Below, one piece after another: positions 12,382 through 24,538 of a stretch of 64,000 nucleotides of DNA. The stretch covers positions 2,728,001 to 2,792,000 of the forward strand of contig JALJCO010012682.1 of NCBI GenBank assembly GCA_023101725.1, in the 5' to 3' direction. The position numbers and the translations under genes are program-made. The notes beneath the pieces were generated by a model. The model saw nothing but the letters and a program-made list of their open reading frames with translations, was not told where the DNA came from and did no database searches. Each line of letters begins with the position of its first letter. The first letter of the stretch is position 1. This stretch comes from Atherinomorus stipes (Eukaryota; Chordata; Actinopteri; Atheriniformes; Atherinidae).

Positions 12382-13595
12382 TTAAAGGCGTTATAGAAGG
12401 TGCTTCTTTCAACAATTAGATGAAATTGGTTTCAGAAAGGGAAAAGAAAAGAGAAACTAAAAAAAGAAAAAAAAAAAAGAAATTGGTTTCACTACCCCAT
12501 ACACAATTAAAAACTTTGAATATTTAAATATTATTATACATCAGCTGTGAGTAATGGGGCTGGAAAAACATTTGCCAATCATCTCAGCATTCCTTACATT
12601 TTTCATTTGTCTATTGGCCTGTCAATTACTCTTACTAGGTAGTAAGTTTGACTGATGGTCATCTCAACGGGTAATAGGTGTGATCAATGAGAGCAAGGGC
12701 TGTTGCATACTCCATGAGAAGGGAGAACTTTCTTACTTTCTTCTTGTTCTTGGGGCCACGAGAACAAGATTACATCATTTTGTTCTCGCACACGTAATTG
12801 AGGGTGACTTGTGGTTTGTTCTCGATCCCTCGGCCAAGCAGAACTTTCTTCTCAGGAGCTCCGAGAAGTATTGTGTGATTGGTCGGATATATGAGGCAGG
12901 CGGGGTTACGCAGACACTTGAAGCAGAGTTGACACTTGAAGCAGAGTTGACACTTCCGCATTTCCGCAGATGCGACGTTGAACAGATTTTTATAATAAAC
13001 AGCTGATCGAGGTGGTGAGAAAGTATGAGAACATAAACAACACACATGACATTTAAATACACAGACACAACTGCGTGTGCAACTCCAGAAGTTAATTGCA
13101 AATGTAGAATCACTGGATGAACACCGTTGCCACCCCCCCCCGCCCTCCCCCCAGTCGCAGAGCTTCTTGTGAAGTATGTATTATGTATTGACTTGATGAA
13201 AACAAACTTTTTTCTTGTTCTTGCAGCCTCGAGGGCAAGAACAAAGTTCTCACTACTCATGGAGTATGAAAAAAGCTTAATTGATTGGCGAGAGTAACAC
13301 TACGTGCCGGAAGTGGCTTACTCTTGTCTGATGTTTACAGCAGGAAGCTAGCAATCATTTTGCTAGCAGTTAGCGACATTCAGACAACGACATCTGTTTT
13401 ACTTGCATTTGTGACATGATTGGAGAATCTGTACCTGCTGTCTGCTAAACACCGTAGTGGCTCGTGAACGTTGTGCTGTGGCCGGGGGAGGGAACTGTGA
13501 ATCTAGAGTTGGTCTTGCACATGCACAATATTCAAAAACTCACTAACAGTGTCTGCTTGCTGAAATGCCGAAAACATCATCTATAGCGCCTTTAA
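12382..13595. mobile_element. TTAA-flanked DNA element (AGGCGYTATAG ends)
   Basis: TTAA at 12382-12385 and 13592-13595 flank AGGCGTTATAGAAGGTG on the left and, read as complement, AGGCGCTATAGATGATG on the right, about 14 of 17 matching. The right part contains the CpG-rich segment GAGAGTAACACTACGTGCCG, often seen near the ends of such fish elements. The left terminus diverges quickly, so the pairing is less certain than for the other TTAA elements here. A second inverted-repeat element lies inside it. Confidence 0.5.
12708..13266. mobile_element. Nested inverted-repeat element with CTCCATGAG ends
   Basis: CTCCATGAGAAGGGAGAACTT on the left is answered by the complement of AAGTTCTCACTACTCATGGAG on the right. 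Both ends also carry a CTTGTTCTTG segment, and each is bordered by TA. This fits a TA-targeting MITE (mariner-like), but the short target makes that weak. It contains an 18-bp direct repeat GACACTTGAAGCAGAGTT (12913-12948) and a C-rich tract near 13132-13152. Confidence 0.5.
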
Positions 13596-14510
13596 TCTGA
13601 CAGATTATCAGAAGATCAAGATAATACTGAAGTACAGCTCTAAATTGTCAGGTGCCCTAAAAGTATATTAAAAAAGAAAAGAAAAATACTTTCTCAAAAG
13701 TCAGTTTTTTATAAATAGATATAACTGCCATTTAACATGCAAAGTTTTTATAATCCAACATTAGAACTTAAGGGGGGGAAAAAAATTATATATAATATTT
13801 ATCTTGATACGCCCAATGATCCCAGTCTATTTTGCAACACAAAAATGAAGGAACCACTTTGAGTTGACTGTGTTGGGTGAAGTACATAAATACCAAATGA
13901 TGTTGAATGGTCCGTAACAATCATATTTTCATCACTGATTCATGCTGGGTTTCATGGTAATAAACTCTCTGGGTTAGGAAAAGACCAACAGTAGGTTTCC
14001 ATTTATGCCGAGGGACATTTTGCTTTCTGCTGTTCATGCTGGCAACCTACTGGAATAGTTTGTACTGCAGAAATGCTCATTTTTTCAATTTAAAAAATTT
14101 TTTTTTTTTAGGTATGCTGACCGAATATGAACCATGAAACTATTTTTTTTTTCTTTTAACACAGCCAAGTTTATGACAGCCAACATTCAGTTAAGGTCTG
14201 AACTTTATATTAACTTATCATGGATATAAATCTCAAGGCAGCATTGGGATTTAAACCGTTTTTTTAAAAGTTTTTTTTAAAGTTTTTTTTTTTTTTTTTT
14301 ACTGTATTTCATTTTGCAAAGCAAAGGGACTTCTATATTGTGATGAACTGAGGGGTAGCCATTCAAAAATATAGTCTGCTCTAAAACAAAGCTCTTGAAC
14401 AAAGCCTTCTAGCATATTAAAGTCATATGAGAGAAAGCCTGAGTAGTATGGACCAAAGTACCAACTTTTAAGCATGTGATGGTACTAGAATGCTCTGGAG
14501 TTAAAGGTTG
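13596..14510. other. Intergenic, T-rich
   Basis: No gene recognised. Several poly-T tracts (14098-14110, 14140-14152, 14283-14300) break the sequence. Confidence 0.4.
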
Positions 14511-15170
14511 AATATGGAACATTTTTACTAAAAGCTATATTTTTAAAAAAATAATACCTCCACAGGTCGTTTGGGGGGTACAGAATGAAAGTACAACATT
14601 TCCCAGAAAAATTATATTTAGCCTAAAATAATTATAAAATAAATTTTGACGGGTTCGATAATGGCATTTTATTTACGTCTATAAGCCAATACACGCCGCC
14701 GTTGCAGGTTGCCAAATGCGATCTCTGTGTGGACACAATATTTCGGTCATAGTCAGGCCTGTGCAGGGAAAAACCGTGGAGACGACGAGTGAAGCAGCTG
14801 CTTCAGAGCCCTGGAGATATTATTATCTGTTTCTGAGGAGGAGTGACCTGAGAAGAGCAAAACCTGGAGTAAATTTAGGTGAAGACTTCCTAAATGGACC
14901 CACATAAACGTTTTCCACGGAGTAAAACACAGAGAAGGCGACTTTCCTCCTGGATCGGTAAGCTAGCTTGTTTGCTAACATGGCTAACGTTAGCTGTCGG
15001 TTATAAACTCCTCTGCATTACTTGTTGGAAATGCTGCAGACTGTTACTCACTTGCGTATCGGCAGTGAGCCTGGCATCCCAGCGGCTGGAGTTGTTTTTC
15101 TGCCGTTGCAACTACAACCTAGACACACGTGATGTCGCTGTTCTGTCCGTATTCCATATTCAACCTTTAA
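14511..15170. mobile_element. 660-bp TTAA-flanked element (AGGTTGAATATGGAA ends)
   Basis: TTAA at 14511-14514 and 15167-15170 flank AGGTTGAATATGGAA and its perfect 15-bp complement. Within it, an ATG at 14894 opens a short basic peptide beginning MDPHKRFPRSK that runs into a GTAAGC splice-donor-like site near 14959. That is the look of a truncated first exon of a transposon gene. I cannot name its family. TTAA and AGG/CCT ends place it with the Kolobok-like group. Confidence 0.7.
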
Positions 15171-15329
15171 TTTTATTTGCGTGAAACTGTGAGATTGAAC
15201 AAATTGGATGGAAAAATTAAGAAGGAGGTCTTTCCCAAAATCCCCCATCTTCATTTAATAAAAACACCAGAGGAGCCAAACACCAGCTGCTGGGTTACTG
15301 TCACCCATGACTGCAAAACCAGACAGACA

Positions 15330-15640
15330 AACCATTGCACTGGCTGGATTAATCACCAGAAAACCTATGACTCAATGCCATGTACATGGATCCTGAATTC
15401 TTGAAGCTGTACAAGGTTTAAAACATTCTAAGAGCCTTTTTCACAAACTCAATGAGGCTGTGGCGGATCACCCTTGAGGCAAACTTTGAGCCAATTATAC
15501 AAGTCTCCACCAAATGTGGTACATACCAAGTGGATACTCTGCCCCTGCTACTGCTCTACATTGACCTCAACCCCTTCAGCCAATTAATCAGCAAGACTGG
15601 TGATGGATACAAACCAAGGCGCAAACACCGCTGGAAAAGT
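15330..15640 (+). pseudogene. Decayed LINE reverse-transcriptase fragment
   Basis: Two frames carry pieces of one reverse transcriptase. Up to 15404 a frame ends with YDSMPCTWILNS, resembling the motif-A region 'aYDSMPHTWIL' of fish R2/R4-type non-LTR elements. From 15452 a second frame gives SMRLWRITLEANFEP, then KCGTYQVDTLP and LNPFSQLISKTGDGY. These correspond to the conserved KCGIYQGD-LSP and NPLS-I-KTGYGY segments that normally precede the catalytic YMDD-type box. A stop and frame change separate the two parts, the G of QGD is replaced by V, and the catalytic box is not reached. It is a dead fragment lying directly right of the 14.5-15.2 kb TTAA element. Family placement is from remembered motif patterns only. 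Confidence 0.65.
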
Positions 15641-15828
15641 GTGAAGCCCGAAGTTGAGTTTAATCATTGTATTCTCCCTTCATCTGCTAGGGGCTGGCTC
15701 CAAAACAGAGCAAATCCCCATAGACTCCCATGTTAGAAAGGCCAACTTCACAGCAGAAATAAACATGTTTTCAACCTGGTTCAAAGAATCATTTTAGGTT
15801 TAATGGTAAAGTTTACCTTCATGTCAGT

Positions 15829-15985
15829 ATTGGATTTTTAACATCAGTTCGCTCCAACCTGTGGATTAATCATTTTTGGCCTTCTCTCATCTAAAAGGAA
15901 ATAACTGGATTTACGGCAATATCTCAGTTTTGGATTTTTTAACACCGGTTTGCTCCAACCTGTGGAATAATTGTTTTCGGATCTA
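15829..15985. repeat. Direct repeat, about 100-bp period, two copies
   Basis: A TTGGATTTTTAACA segment followed by CGCTCCAACCTGTGG recurs about 101 bp later as TTGGATTTTTTAACA with TGCTCCAACCTGTGG. The preceding CACAGCAGAAATAAACATG (15749-15767) is a phrase common in fish dispersed repeats, so this may be the end of another element. Confidence 0.55.
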
Positions 15986-17228
15986 ATGGCAGGTCCAGCA
16001 AAGGCTTTTCGCAGTGGGATACCTCAGTTGGATTAATAACACTTGACTTAAAGAAGCCGAAGCACCACTCTAACTTCGATTTCTGCTGCATGTCTCCAAA
16101 GTGCTATTATAGCTAATTTCCAAGGTCGACTACAGAGTTTGTTTACAGACCGAACCGCTCCAGTCTAAACAACATTAGCTTTAGGCTTCCCTCATCTAAA
16201 GAACAATATTTGCGACTACAGCATGGTCTCCTGAGAGAAAGAAAGCAAGAGGATTTATAACAAGAATCTGTTTTTAAGTGACAGAGCAAAGAGAAGTTTG
16301 GAAGAAATCCTTGTCAAAGTTCTATTTTTGAAGAGTTTTACCAACATAGTTGCTACTCAGATCACATGTTTTATCTTTTTACCCGACGAGAAAACTAATC
16401 TATCCAGTCTGTTTTTTGATTAAGCTGAGCTGTTTTTTTTCCCCTTCACCCCTGCCAAAGCTTCAATAAATTTAACCTGCATGAAGAATATTGGTCATCA
16501 TTTCACCCATTCATAAGGTTCTTACTTTGCAACTCTTGGTGGCAGGGTGTGGTCATAATGAGTAAAACATCTTCAGTGGCCTTGAAGGGTTAGTCTAGCC
16601 CAATAAACATGCCCTAATATTCCATACTGTTCCTGAGTATTAAAATTACCTGGATTGGAACAAGTGCGCAAGACATTTAGGGGGACAGCTATCGATGAGG
16701 AGGGGGGGGGGGGGGGGGTAGATGAGATGAACCAGAGCAAAGGTTGTTCCTCTGGGGTCACGCTAGCTGAAGCAGGGCAGCTCCCTGTAAAGGATGGTAG
16801 TGAGTTGTCCAGGTGAGTGTCTCCCGCCCAGAGCTTAGCTCGCCGTTCCTGGAGAGCTGGTTCCCGGTTTTTTAACCGATAAAAAATCGAGGGTCTTACA
16901 GAACATGAAAGCTGCTCACTATGCATGTAGTTCCATCCCAAATTCACTGTCCAGAAGCAATGCACTAAGTACAAAGAGGACAGCAGAGGAGAAGTGAGTA
17001 AAGCCAGTATCCAAGATGAAACATTCAGGCCCTATGAATACATCAAAAAGATGACCTCAAGGGATGAGGCACTAAGTAATTGTCTCAGACAATGGAAACA
17101 GGAGGAGAAGGAGTTGGTGTGTCCTCTGGTAGAGTACCAGAGTTTGAGATGAACACCCACCCATCCTAACCAGAGGAGATGGAGGAATGGGTGAGGGGAG
17201 TGTGTCTGAGTGACATTTCTGGGATTAG

Positions 17229-17432
17229 GTTAGCCATTTCCAAATAGTGGCCCGTGGGCCTGTGAGAGTACAATGTCCGGCCCCTGCAGACCGAGACACT
17301 ATGTAATAAACTTCCACAAGGTGAAATAAGCGTATTTGGTTTTATTTCAGTGTTTCCTACTATTGTAAAGGTGAAAATAAAAGTTGTCCCTTGATTTTTA
17401 GGCCCTTGGTGAAAACTAGTTGGGGACCGCTG
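17229..17432. mobile_element. Degraded hAT-type MITE ('GGGGACCGCTG' end)
   Basis: The right end TTGGGGACCGCTG, together with internal GGCCC segments (AGTGGCCCGTGGGCC on the left, GGCCCTTGGTGAAAACTAG on the right), matches a common short fish repeat. The left end is eroded, so no target duplication can be read. Confidence 0.4.
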
Positions 17433-18200
17433 ATCTAGGTAGAGTTTTAAACCTGTGCTGTTGCCAGAGTAGAAAAAAAAATAATATTAATAATTTTACA
17501 CTTTTTAATGGAATGTGTATACTACACAATCCTCTTGCCATCTGATAAATATATTACAATATTAATTTAGTGGCTTACATTACAGTCACATATTTTACCT
17601 TTCAAAGAATAATTTTCCGCTCAGTGACCTACTTGGCACCAAATTGCCTTGGAACCAAAAAAGGTTCTTGCCGAAGTTGTCACTGGTCACTCTAATTCAA
17701 TTATGGAAAAACCCTTTCAAAACTTGATATTCAAGAAGAAATAAGAAGTTATGCACATCATAAAAATGCACATTTCACCAGGTGTATTTTGGCTCAATAT
17801 TTTTAAAGTAAGCCAACTGGAGAAAACGTTTTGATGTGGTGTGTGTATGACAGGGATTATTTCTTGCCAGGTCTCCCTGGATATAGTCGCCACCCATGAT
17901 ATTCTAGTCTAAACTTACATACAAGCACACTCTCCCACATTAGGGGTGGAGTACAGAGAGAAAACATTATTTGTGCATGGATGTCCGGCATGCGAACATT
18001 TTGATTGATGGGCAGCTACAGAACACAGGCAGATGCTTATTGGAGACCGAAGGCTGCCAGCTCTGAGGGATGCGTGGGTATGTCCACATGGTAAACGATC
18101 AGGTGTTTGACTGTCTGGTAGGAAGGAAGTCCTTATTAATGTTGAGAGGGCTGAGGCTCAGCAGTCTCAGGCAGGCCTGCTGCCACACGTACTCACACTG

Positions 18201-18234
18201 ACACACACACACACACACACACAGACACACACAC
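18201..18234. repeat. (CA)n microsatellite
   Basis: CA dinucleotides interrupted once by a G. Confidence 0.9.
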
Positions 18235-20010
18235 ATGCTCTCATCCAAACAGCAAAGGCCTACTTTTGCTGTGGTTCATTACTGTAGGCCTATACAATAT
18301 GAGGGCTGGTGTGCTTACACATTAAAAAAAACCTGATAAGGAAAAGATATCTACAGCTGTGAAGGCGCTAGAATAAATCTCTCAACTTTCTGTTTTATTC
18401 CCCTGGCACTTAATGTTCTTCTCCTTTTTGTTGCTGCATTAAACCTGTCAAACCTGTATATGCGTGTGTGCTTGGGATCAGCAAAGGCATTCGTAAGTAC
18501 AGAAATAACTTATCATTATCTTATAATAGTACTTATGGAAAAATGTAAGTGCCCCAATTATTCTAGGACTGATTTCCTAGTTCTTAAGACAGAGGAAGAA
18601 GTAATTAACTGACTTGTCTAAGGGTCAGCACAATTTGAAGAGGATTCGTAGTTAGGACAAGGAGACACAGGGTGTCCACAAGATAAACTCATCTTTTAAC
18701 TTCCATCTCCACTGTTATCTAAGGGAATATAAGATTATTGCGTTCCACTATACTTCATGCCATGCAGGTTTTACTGGGGCTCATAAATTCAGAGGTTCAA
18801 GTTTTTATTGAACTTATTAAAAGGCTCCAACCAATGTATTTAGTTGTAATTCTGTTTAGATGTTTTAAAAGCTGCAACATTGCGATAGAATCTAATTTGG
18901 TCCCTTGTGTTAAGTGGAAGATGGAACTTTTTTAAGGCTTGTAAAGATGGCTTTATTCATGACTTTACTATATTTTTAGTGAATGTTTTAGTGAATGAAT
19001 CTTTAAAAAATGTAGCAGTTACAAAACACCTCCCATTAGCATGTGTGTTATCACTTTAAACTGTATGCAGCCACTGGTTTTCATTTTGAAATGGCATCAA
19101 TAGTATTGAAATCTAATTACCAAAATATAATAAATGTATATATGTATTCATTCCCAGGAAGAGGGGAAGAGTAAGGTGTGGAGCCACTTCAAAAAGATTT
19201 AGCAGGTGTTGGATTTAAACTGGATTTTATTTTCCTTTTTTGCCAATCTCACATTTTTAAATTTGGAGCCGCTCAGTGCCCCTCCTCTATTATACTTATT
19301 TTATATTATAAACTTTATTTACCTCATCTCTATCTCCATCAGGTCAAATTTAATTTTGCATTTACAACATGCTCTCCTGAACTTTCCATGGTGAAGCAAA
19401 AGTGGATGCTAAACCCTCATTTAACCTTCATTTACTGCTGTTTACTGATTGCATGGGTAACACTTTACAATAAGGGTCCCTTAATTAACGTTAGTTAGTG
19501 CATAATTAAGCATTAATTAACTGCTTAATAATACATGAACAACTTTTATTAACTATTACTTTGCATTAGTTAGCATATTGGTTAATGTGTTAATTAGCAG
19601 TTAATAAATGCTTACTTCCCAAACTCCTTAATGCCTTATTAAGCATTGATAAGTTTGATTTGAATAATAAATTACCATTATGTATGCATTACTCAGCATT
19701 AATAACCATTTTAGTTGGAATGTTAGTAAGCCCTTAATAATGTCTTTAGTAATGGTTTAGCAGTGGTGTTTATTTGGAGTGAATAAACATTATTTAACAG
19801 CTAACTAATGCATTGACAAAGCCTTCGCTCTACATTGGATGTTATCTGGATGGGCATCAATAAGCCATTTATTAATATCTTAGATAATCATTTACTAATG
19901 CTGTGCTGTGTATATTATCAGGTACCCCTTACTTCATGTTAAGTAAGGTATTAATTCACATTAGAAGCCTGACCTGATGGCCCTTAATCATGTGAGTGTC
20001 TCATAAGCAT

Positions 20011-20470
20011 GACTTAACCATAGTTAACCATTACTGAATGTTATTTGGACCCTTATTGTAAAGTGTAAACATTTATCCCTTTGGTAACACTATATTTATG
20101 CTTAACAGCCTAATAAGCATTACTTAACCATAGTTAACCATTACTGAATGTTATTTGGACCCTTATTGTAAAGTGTAAACATTTATCCCTTTGGTAACAC
20201 TATATTTAAGCTTAACAGTCTAATAAGCATTACTTAACCATAGTTAACTATTACTGAATGTTATTTGGACCCTTATTGTAAAGTGTAAACATTTATCCCT
20301 TTGGTAACACTATATTTATGCTTAACAGACTAATAAGCATTACTTAACCATAGTTAACCATTACTGAATGTTATTTGGACCCTTATTGTAAAGTGTAAAC
20401 ATTTATCCCTTTGTTAACACTTTATAAATGCATAGCATAAATGCACAGCCTAATAAGCATTACTTAACCA
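20011..20470 (+). repeat. Tandem array in the left arm (110-120 bp units)
   Basis: The phrase ACTTAACCATAGTTAAC recurs from 20011, 20121, 20231, 20341 and 20461, giving spacings of 110, 110, 110 and 120. Each of the four units carries GGACCCTTATTGTAAAGTGT (20047, 20157, 20267, 20377), which is the complement of the element's own terminus. The innermost unit is longer because it contains ATGCATAGCATAAATGCACAG. Confidence 0.9.
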
Positions 20471-23104
20471 TAGTTAGGGGTGTTTTCTGGACCTGGGAAC
20501 ATTGGGGGTTGAACACACCCCCAATTCCTTGGAAAGGAATGTGGGGAAACCTACACAGTAAAAATGCCCGTCTATTTAAGCTTTCTTCAGCATTGTGGCA
20601 CCTTGTTTAAAGCCAAATACTGCAAGACATACTTCAAAATGTATTTACTTTCAAGCTTAAACTTGACAATGTGAACAAGATCTCTAAAATCAGTATTAAT
20701 ATTAAGAAAGACTTGACTAATACAATTTGTCATTAAATAACATTTATTTTAGTAACAATTATTATTAAGTTGAGTTAAAAAGTAGGCTAACAATTATTTT
20801 CAACAAGAACAAAAGTTAGTTGTGGGTCGTTGCATGGTGGACATCTGTCTTCTGTTCTCTCTCCTCTCCATCCTCCGCTCACTCCCTCCACCTTCTGCTG
20901 ATAGAGAAACAATGAAATGTACATTAATGACACCATCAGAAATGTAAAGAGACAGGACAGGTTACTCAGCAACAATCACACTGATTGATCTGTACATAAT
21001 AATAACTGCAATCATGAATTTCAGCAGTCTTTACACTCATAACAAAAGTAAAACTTAATTTAATCAGTGGTTTAGTCTAGTTTATTCTAGTGGTACTCTG
21101 ACTTCCATCTCTCCTGGCCTCCAACACCCCGTCTTGGAGCAAAATCTGTCCAACAGCACCCTCCTAGCAGCAAAAGTGGATTTTCTCGTGGATATACCAG
21201 CATGTCACGTAGACTACACCACCAGATTTAATGCAAATTGTCTATAACAGAAAAGGGCAAAGCTAACGGGTTAGCTAACCATGCTGTCCTCATGTAACAT
21301 GTGACTGTATGTGAGGCTAGACCAGGGCTAGACAGCCAGCGAACCAAAGCAAAAAGAGAAGGGGGAAAAAAAAAATAAGGCTTGATTTTCTCGATTTTAC
21401 TGGACATTTTTTTGTGTATCTTTATCTTTTCAATGATAGTTTTTTGTAACTTAAACATATATAAACTATAGAAGAACAAACTACGAGCTAGTACATGCCA
21501 ACCACATTAGTTTTTTAGCCCATGTGTATATCACATTGTTCTTCATATTTCAACCAACCAAACTAATTAACACACATACACAAGTGTTTTCTAACATTAA
21601 TACTTACAAAGATGTTAGTTTCCCAGGGCACACGCATGCAAAGGCACATTTAGCTTGTACAGGAGCTGATGTTTCAGCTCCTTCACAGTAGAAAAAAGAA
21701 CGAAGACTGTGTTGGTGAGAATTCAGCCAACGGTAAGAGCGCTCACTCGTTTCATCCTACAAGGACTGTCAAACAGTTAAACACAGATGATTGTCCGCTT
21801 CTGTAAAACTCCCGCTCACGTTCAGATACGCGAGCGAGTGAGCGCTCTTACCACAGAAACAATCTTTGATGTATGTTCTTCGGTAGCTTACTGTGAACGA
21901 ACTTTCGGGAGAAAAAAATAAAAAATCAGCTGAAGTTGAGGCTAAATGTGTTAATCTTTCGTCTTCGTAAGTATTAATGTGTTAGAAAACACTTGTATAT
22001 GTGTGTTCATTAGTTTGGTTTATTGAAATATAAAGAACGATGTGATATACACATGGTTAAGCTAGGCTGACCAACTAATGTGGTTAGGATGTACTAGCTT
22101 GTATTTTGTTCTTCTCTAGTTTATATATGTTTAGATTGAAAAAGCTATTACAGTGAAAAGATAAAAATACACAAAAAGATGTTCAAGAAAATCAAGCCTT
22201 ATCCCCCCCCCTTCTCTTTTGCTTTGGTTGGCTGGCTGTCTAGCCCCTGGTCTAGCCTCACATACAGTCACATGTCACATGAGGACAGCATGGTTAGCTA
22301 ACCCGTTAGCTGAGCCCTTTTCTGTTATAGACAATTTGCATTAAATCTGGTGGTGTAGTCTACCTGACATGCTGGTATATCCACGAGAAAATCCACTTTT
22401 GCTGCTAGGAGGGTGCTGTTGGACAGATTTTGCTCCAGGACGGGGTGTTGGAGGCCAGGAGAGATGGAAGTCAGAATACCACTAGAATAAACTAGACTAA
22501 ACCACTGATTAAATTAAGTTTTACTTTTGTTATGAGTGTAAAGACTGCTGAAATTCATGATTGCAGTTATTATTATGTACAGATCAATCAGTGTGATTGT
22601 TGCTGAGTAACCTGTCCTGTCTCTTTACATTTCTGATGGTGTCATTAATGCACATTTCATTGTTTCTCTGCCAGCAGAAGGTGGAGGGAGTGAGCGGAGG
22701 ATGGAGAGGAGAGAGAACAGAAGACAGATGTCCACCATGCAATATGACCCACAACTAACTTTTGTTCTTGTTGAAAATAATTGTTAGCCTACTTTTTAAC
22801 TCAACTTAATAATAATTGTTACTAAAATAAATGTTATTTAATGACAAATTTTATTAGTCAAGTCTTTCTTAATATTAATACTGATTTTAGAGATCTTGTT
22901 CACATTGTCAAGTTTAAGCTTGAAAGTAAATACATTTTGAAGTATGTCTTGCAGTATTTGGCTTTAAACAAGGTGCCACAATGCTGAAGAAAGCTTAAAT
23001 AGACGGGCATTTTTACTGTGTAGGTTTCCCCACATTCCTTTCCAAGGAATTGGGGGTGTGTTCAACCCCCAATGTTCCCAGATCCAGAAAACACCCCTAA
23101 CTAT

Positions 23105-23574
23105 GGTTAAGTAATGCTTATTAGGCTGTGCATTTATGCTATGCATTTATAAAGTGTTACCAAAGGATAAATGTTTACACTTTACAATAAGGGTCCAAAT
23201 AACATTCAGTAATAGTTAACTATGGTTAAGTAATGCTTATTAGGCTGTGCATTTATGCTATGCATTTATAAAGTGTTACCAAAGGGATAAATGTTTACAC
23301 TTTACAATAAGGGTCCAAATAACAATCAGTAATAGTTAACTATGGTTAAGTAATGCTTATTAGGCTGTTAAGCATAAATATAGTGTTACCAAAGGGATAA
23401 ATGTTTACACTTTACAATAAGGGTCCAAATAACATTCAGTAATGGTTAACTATGGTTAAGTAATGCTTATTAGGCTGTTAAGCATAAATATAGTGTTACC
23501 AAAGGGATAAATGTTTACACTTTACAATAAGGGTCCAAATAACATTCAGTAATGGTTAACTATGGTTAAGTCAT
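23105..23574 (-). repeat. Mirrored tandem array in the right arm
   Basis: The complementary phrase starts at 23105, 23224, 23344, 23454 and 23564, with spacings 119, 120, 110 and 110 from the inside out. Each unit again carries the terminal motif ACACTTTACAATAAGGGTCC (23177, 23297, 23407, 23517). The left arm has one long unit and the right arm has two, so the arms are not perfect copies in this region. Confidence 0.9.
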
Positions 23575-24255
23575 GCTTATGAGACACTCACATGATTAAG
23601 GGCCATCAGGTCAGGCTTCTAATGTGAATTAATACCTTACTTAACATGAAGTAAGGGGTACCTGATAATATACACAGCACAGCATTAGTAAATGATTATC
23701 TAAGATATTAATAAATGGCTTATTGATGCCCATCCAGATAACATACAATGTAAAGTGAAGGCTTTGTCAATGCATTAGTTAGCTGTTACTTAAGGCTTAT
23801 TCACTCCAAATAAACACCACTGCTAAACCATTACTAAAGACATTATTAAGGGCTTACTAACATTCCAACTAAAATGGTTATTAATGCTGAGTAATGCATA
23901 CATAATGGCAATTTATTGTATAATTAAACTTTTATCAATGCTTAATAATGCATTAAGTAAGGTTGGGAAGTAAGCATTTATTAACCTCTAACTAACGCAT
24001 TAACCAATACGCTAACTAATGCAAAGTAATAGTTAATAAAAGTTGTTCATGTATTATTAAGCGGTTAAATAATGCTTAATAATGCACTAACTAATGTTAA
24101 TTAAGGGACCCTTATTGTAAAGTGTTACCATTGCATGAACAATCTAAGTAACCACCTGCAAATGATAAAGACACAGCATGCGCTGTATCCATTTGCGCCA
24201 CAAACAAATAAGTGCTCTTTATTTGAGATCTTAGTAAATCAGAACCAAAGAATAA

Positions 24256-24455
24256 TAAACATCTGGCTTTTGCTGCTGTGAAGAAACAATATCTTGGGGA
24301 TCCATTGACAAAGGGGCCAATCCACCATCTACTGTGTATGGCCACAGAAGGCCTCGTTGCAGGGACCCCCCCCAGATCAGGGCAGGCCAGGGTCCATGCT
24401 GCAGCTGTAAGGCTCCAGTGCAGAACCCCAGCCACAAAGACAGGGCAGTCACCAG
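24256..24455 (+). repeat. Dispersed repeat, copy 1 of 2
   Basis: AAACATCTGGCTT, then ATATCTTGGGGATCC, then CAGGGCAGGCC-GGGTCCA and CCCCAGCCAC also occur in the same order at 41128-41310. The two copies diverge by many substitutions. This is probably a piece of a LINE or SINE family, class not determined. Confidence 0.65.
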
Positions 24456-24538
24456 AGCTACTACCCTCCAGGCCGAGTAGGTACAGACCCTGTGAAGGAC
24501 ACCCATGTGGAAACGCTAGAGTTTAAAATGTTAAACAG

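Larger units (their letters stand above)
16140..19447. other. Intergenic; poly-G run, CA repeat and one MITE
   Basis: No gene is recognised. A 17-base G run lies at 16702-16718. The 133-codon minus-strand frame around it (16573-16974) reads through the C-tract as Pro-rich sequence and is not credible. The CA repeat and the MITE are listed separately. Confidence 0.4.
19448..24137. mobile_element. Giant 4.67-kb foldback transposon with 8-bp target duplication
   Basis: ATTGCATG occurs at 19448-19455 and 24130-24137. Between them, 19456-24129 begins GGTAACACTTTACAATAAGG and ends in the exact complement. The inverted symmetry runs nearly to the centre: segment 20580-20640 mirrors 22940-23000, segment 21110-21190 mirrors 22380-22470, and GGTAAGAGCGCTCACTCG at 21732 mirrors 21835-21852. 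A divergent spacer of about 80 bp lies around 21792. Arms are therefore about 2.2-2.3 kb, with scattered mismatches and small indels. There is no transposase. The mirrored 60-codon frames at 20428-20610 (+) and 22964-23146 (-) are a by-product of the symmetry. An 8-bp duplication fits hAT and some other superfamilies, but GGTAACAC is not a typical hAT terminus, so I leave the superfamily open. Confidence 0.88.

Noticed and set aside
14894..15184. 96-residue protein with a hydrophobic stretch after a basic start
   Set aside because: The hydrophobic part lies beyond a GTAAGC splice-donor-like site and reads through presumed intron and terminal-repeat sequence of the 660-bp element.
20428..23146. 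Two 60-residue peptides, one on each strand, differing at one residue
   Set aside because: They are the same sequence seen twice because the element is a palindrome. There is no domain, splice context or second exon.
20011..23574. CRISPR-like array
   Set aside because: The units are contiguous 110-120 bp tandem repeats without unique spacers, inside a eukaryotic transposon.
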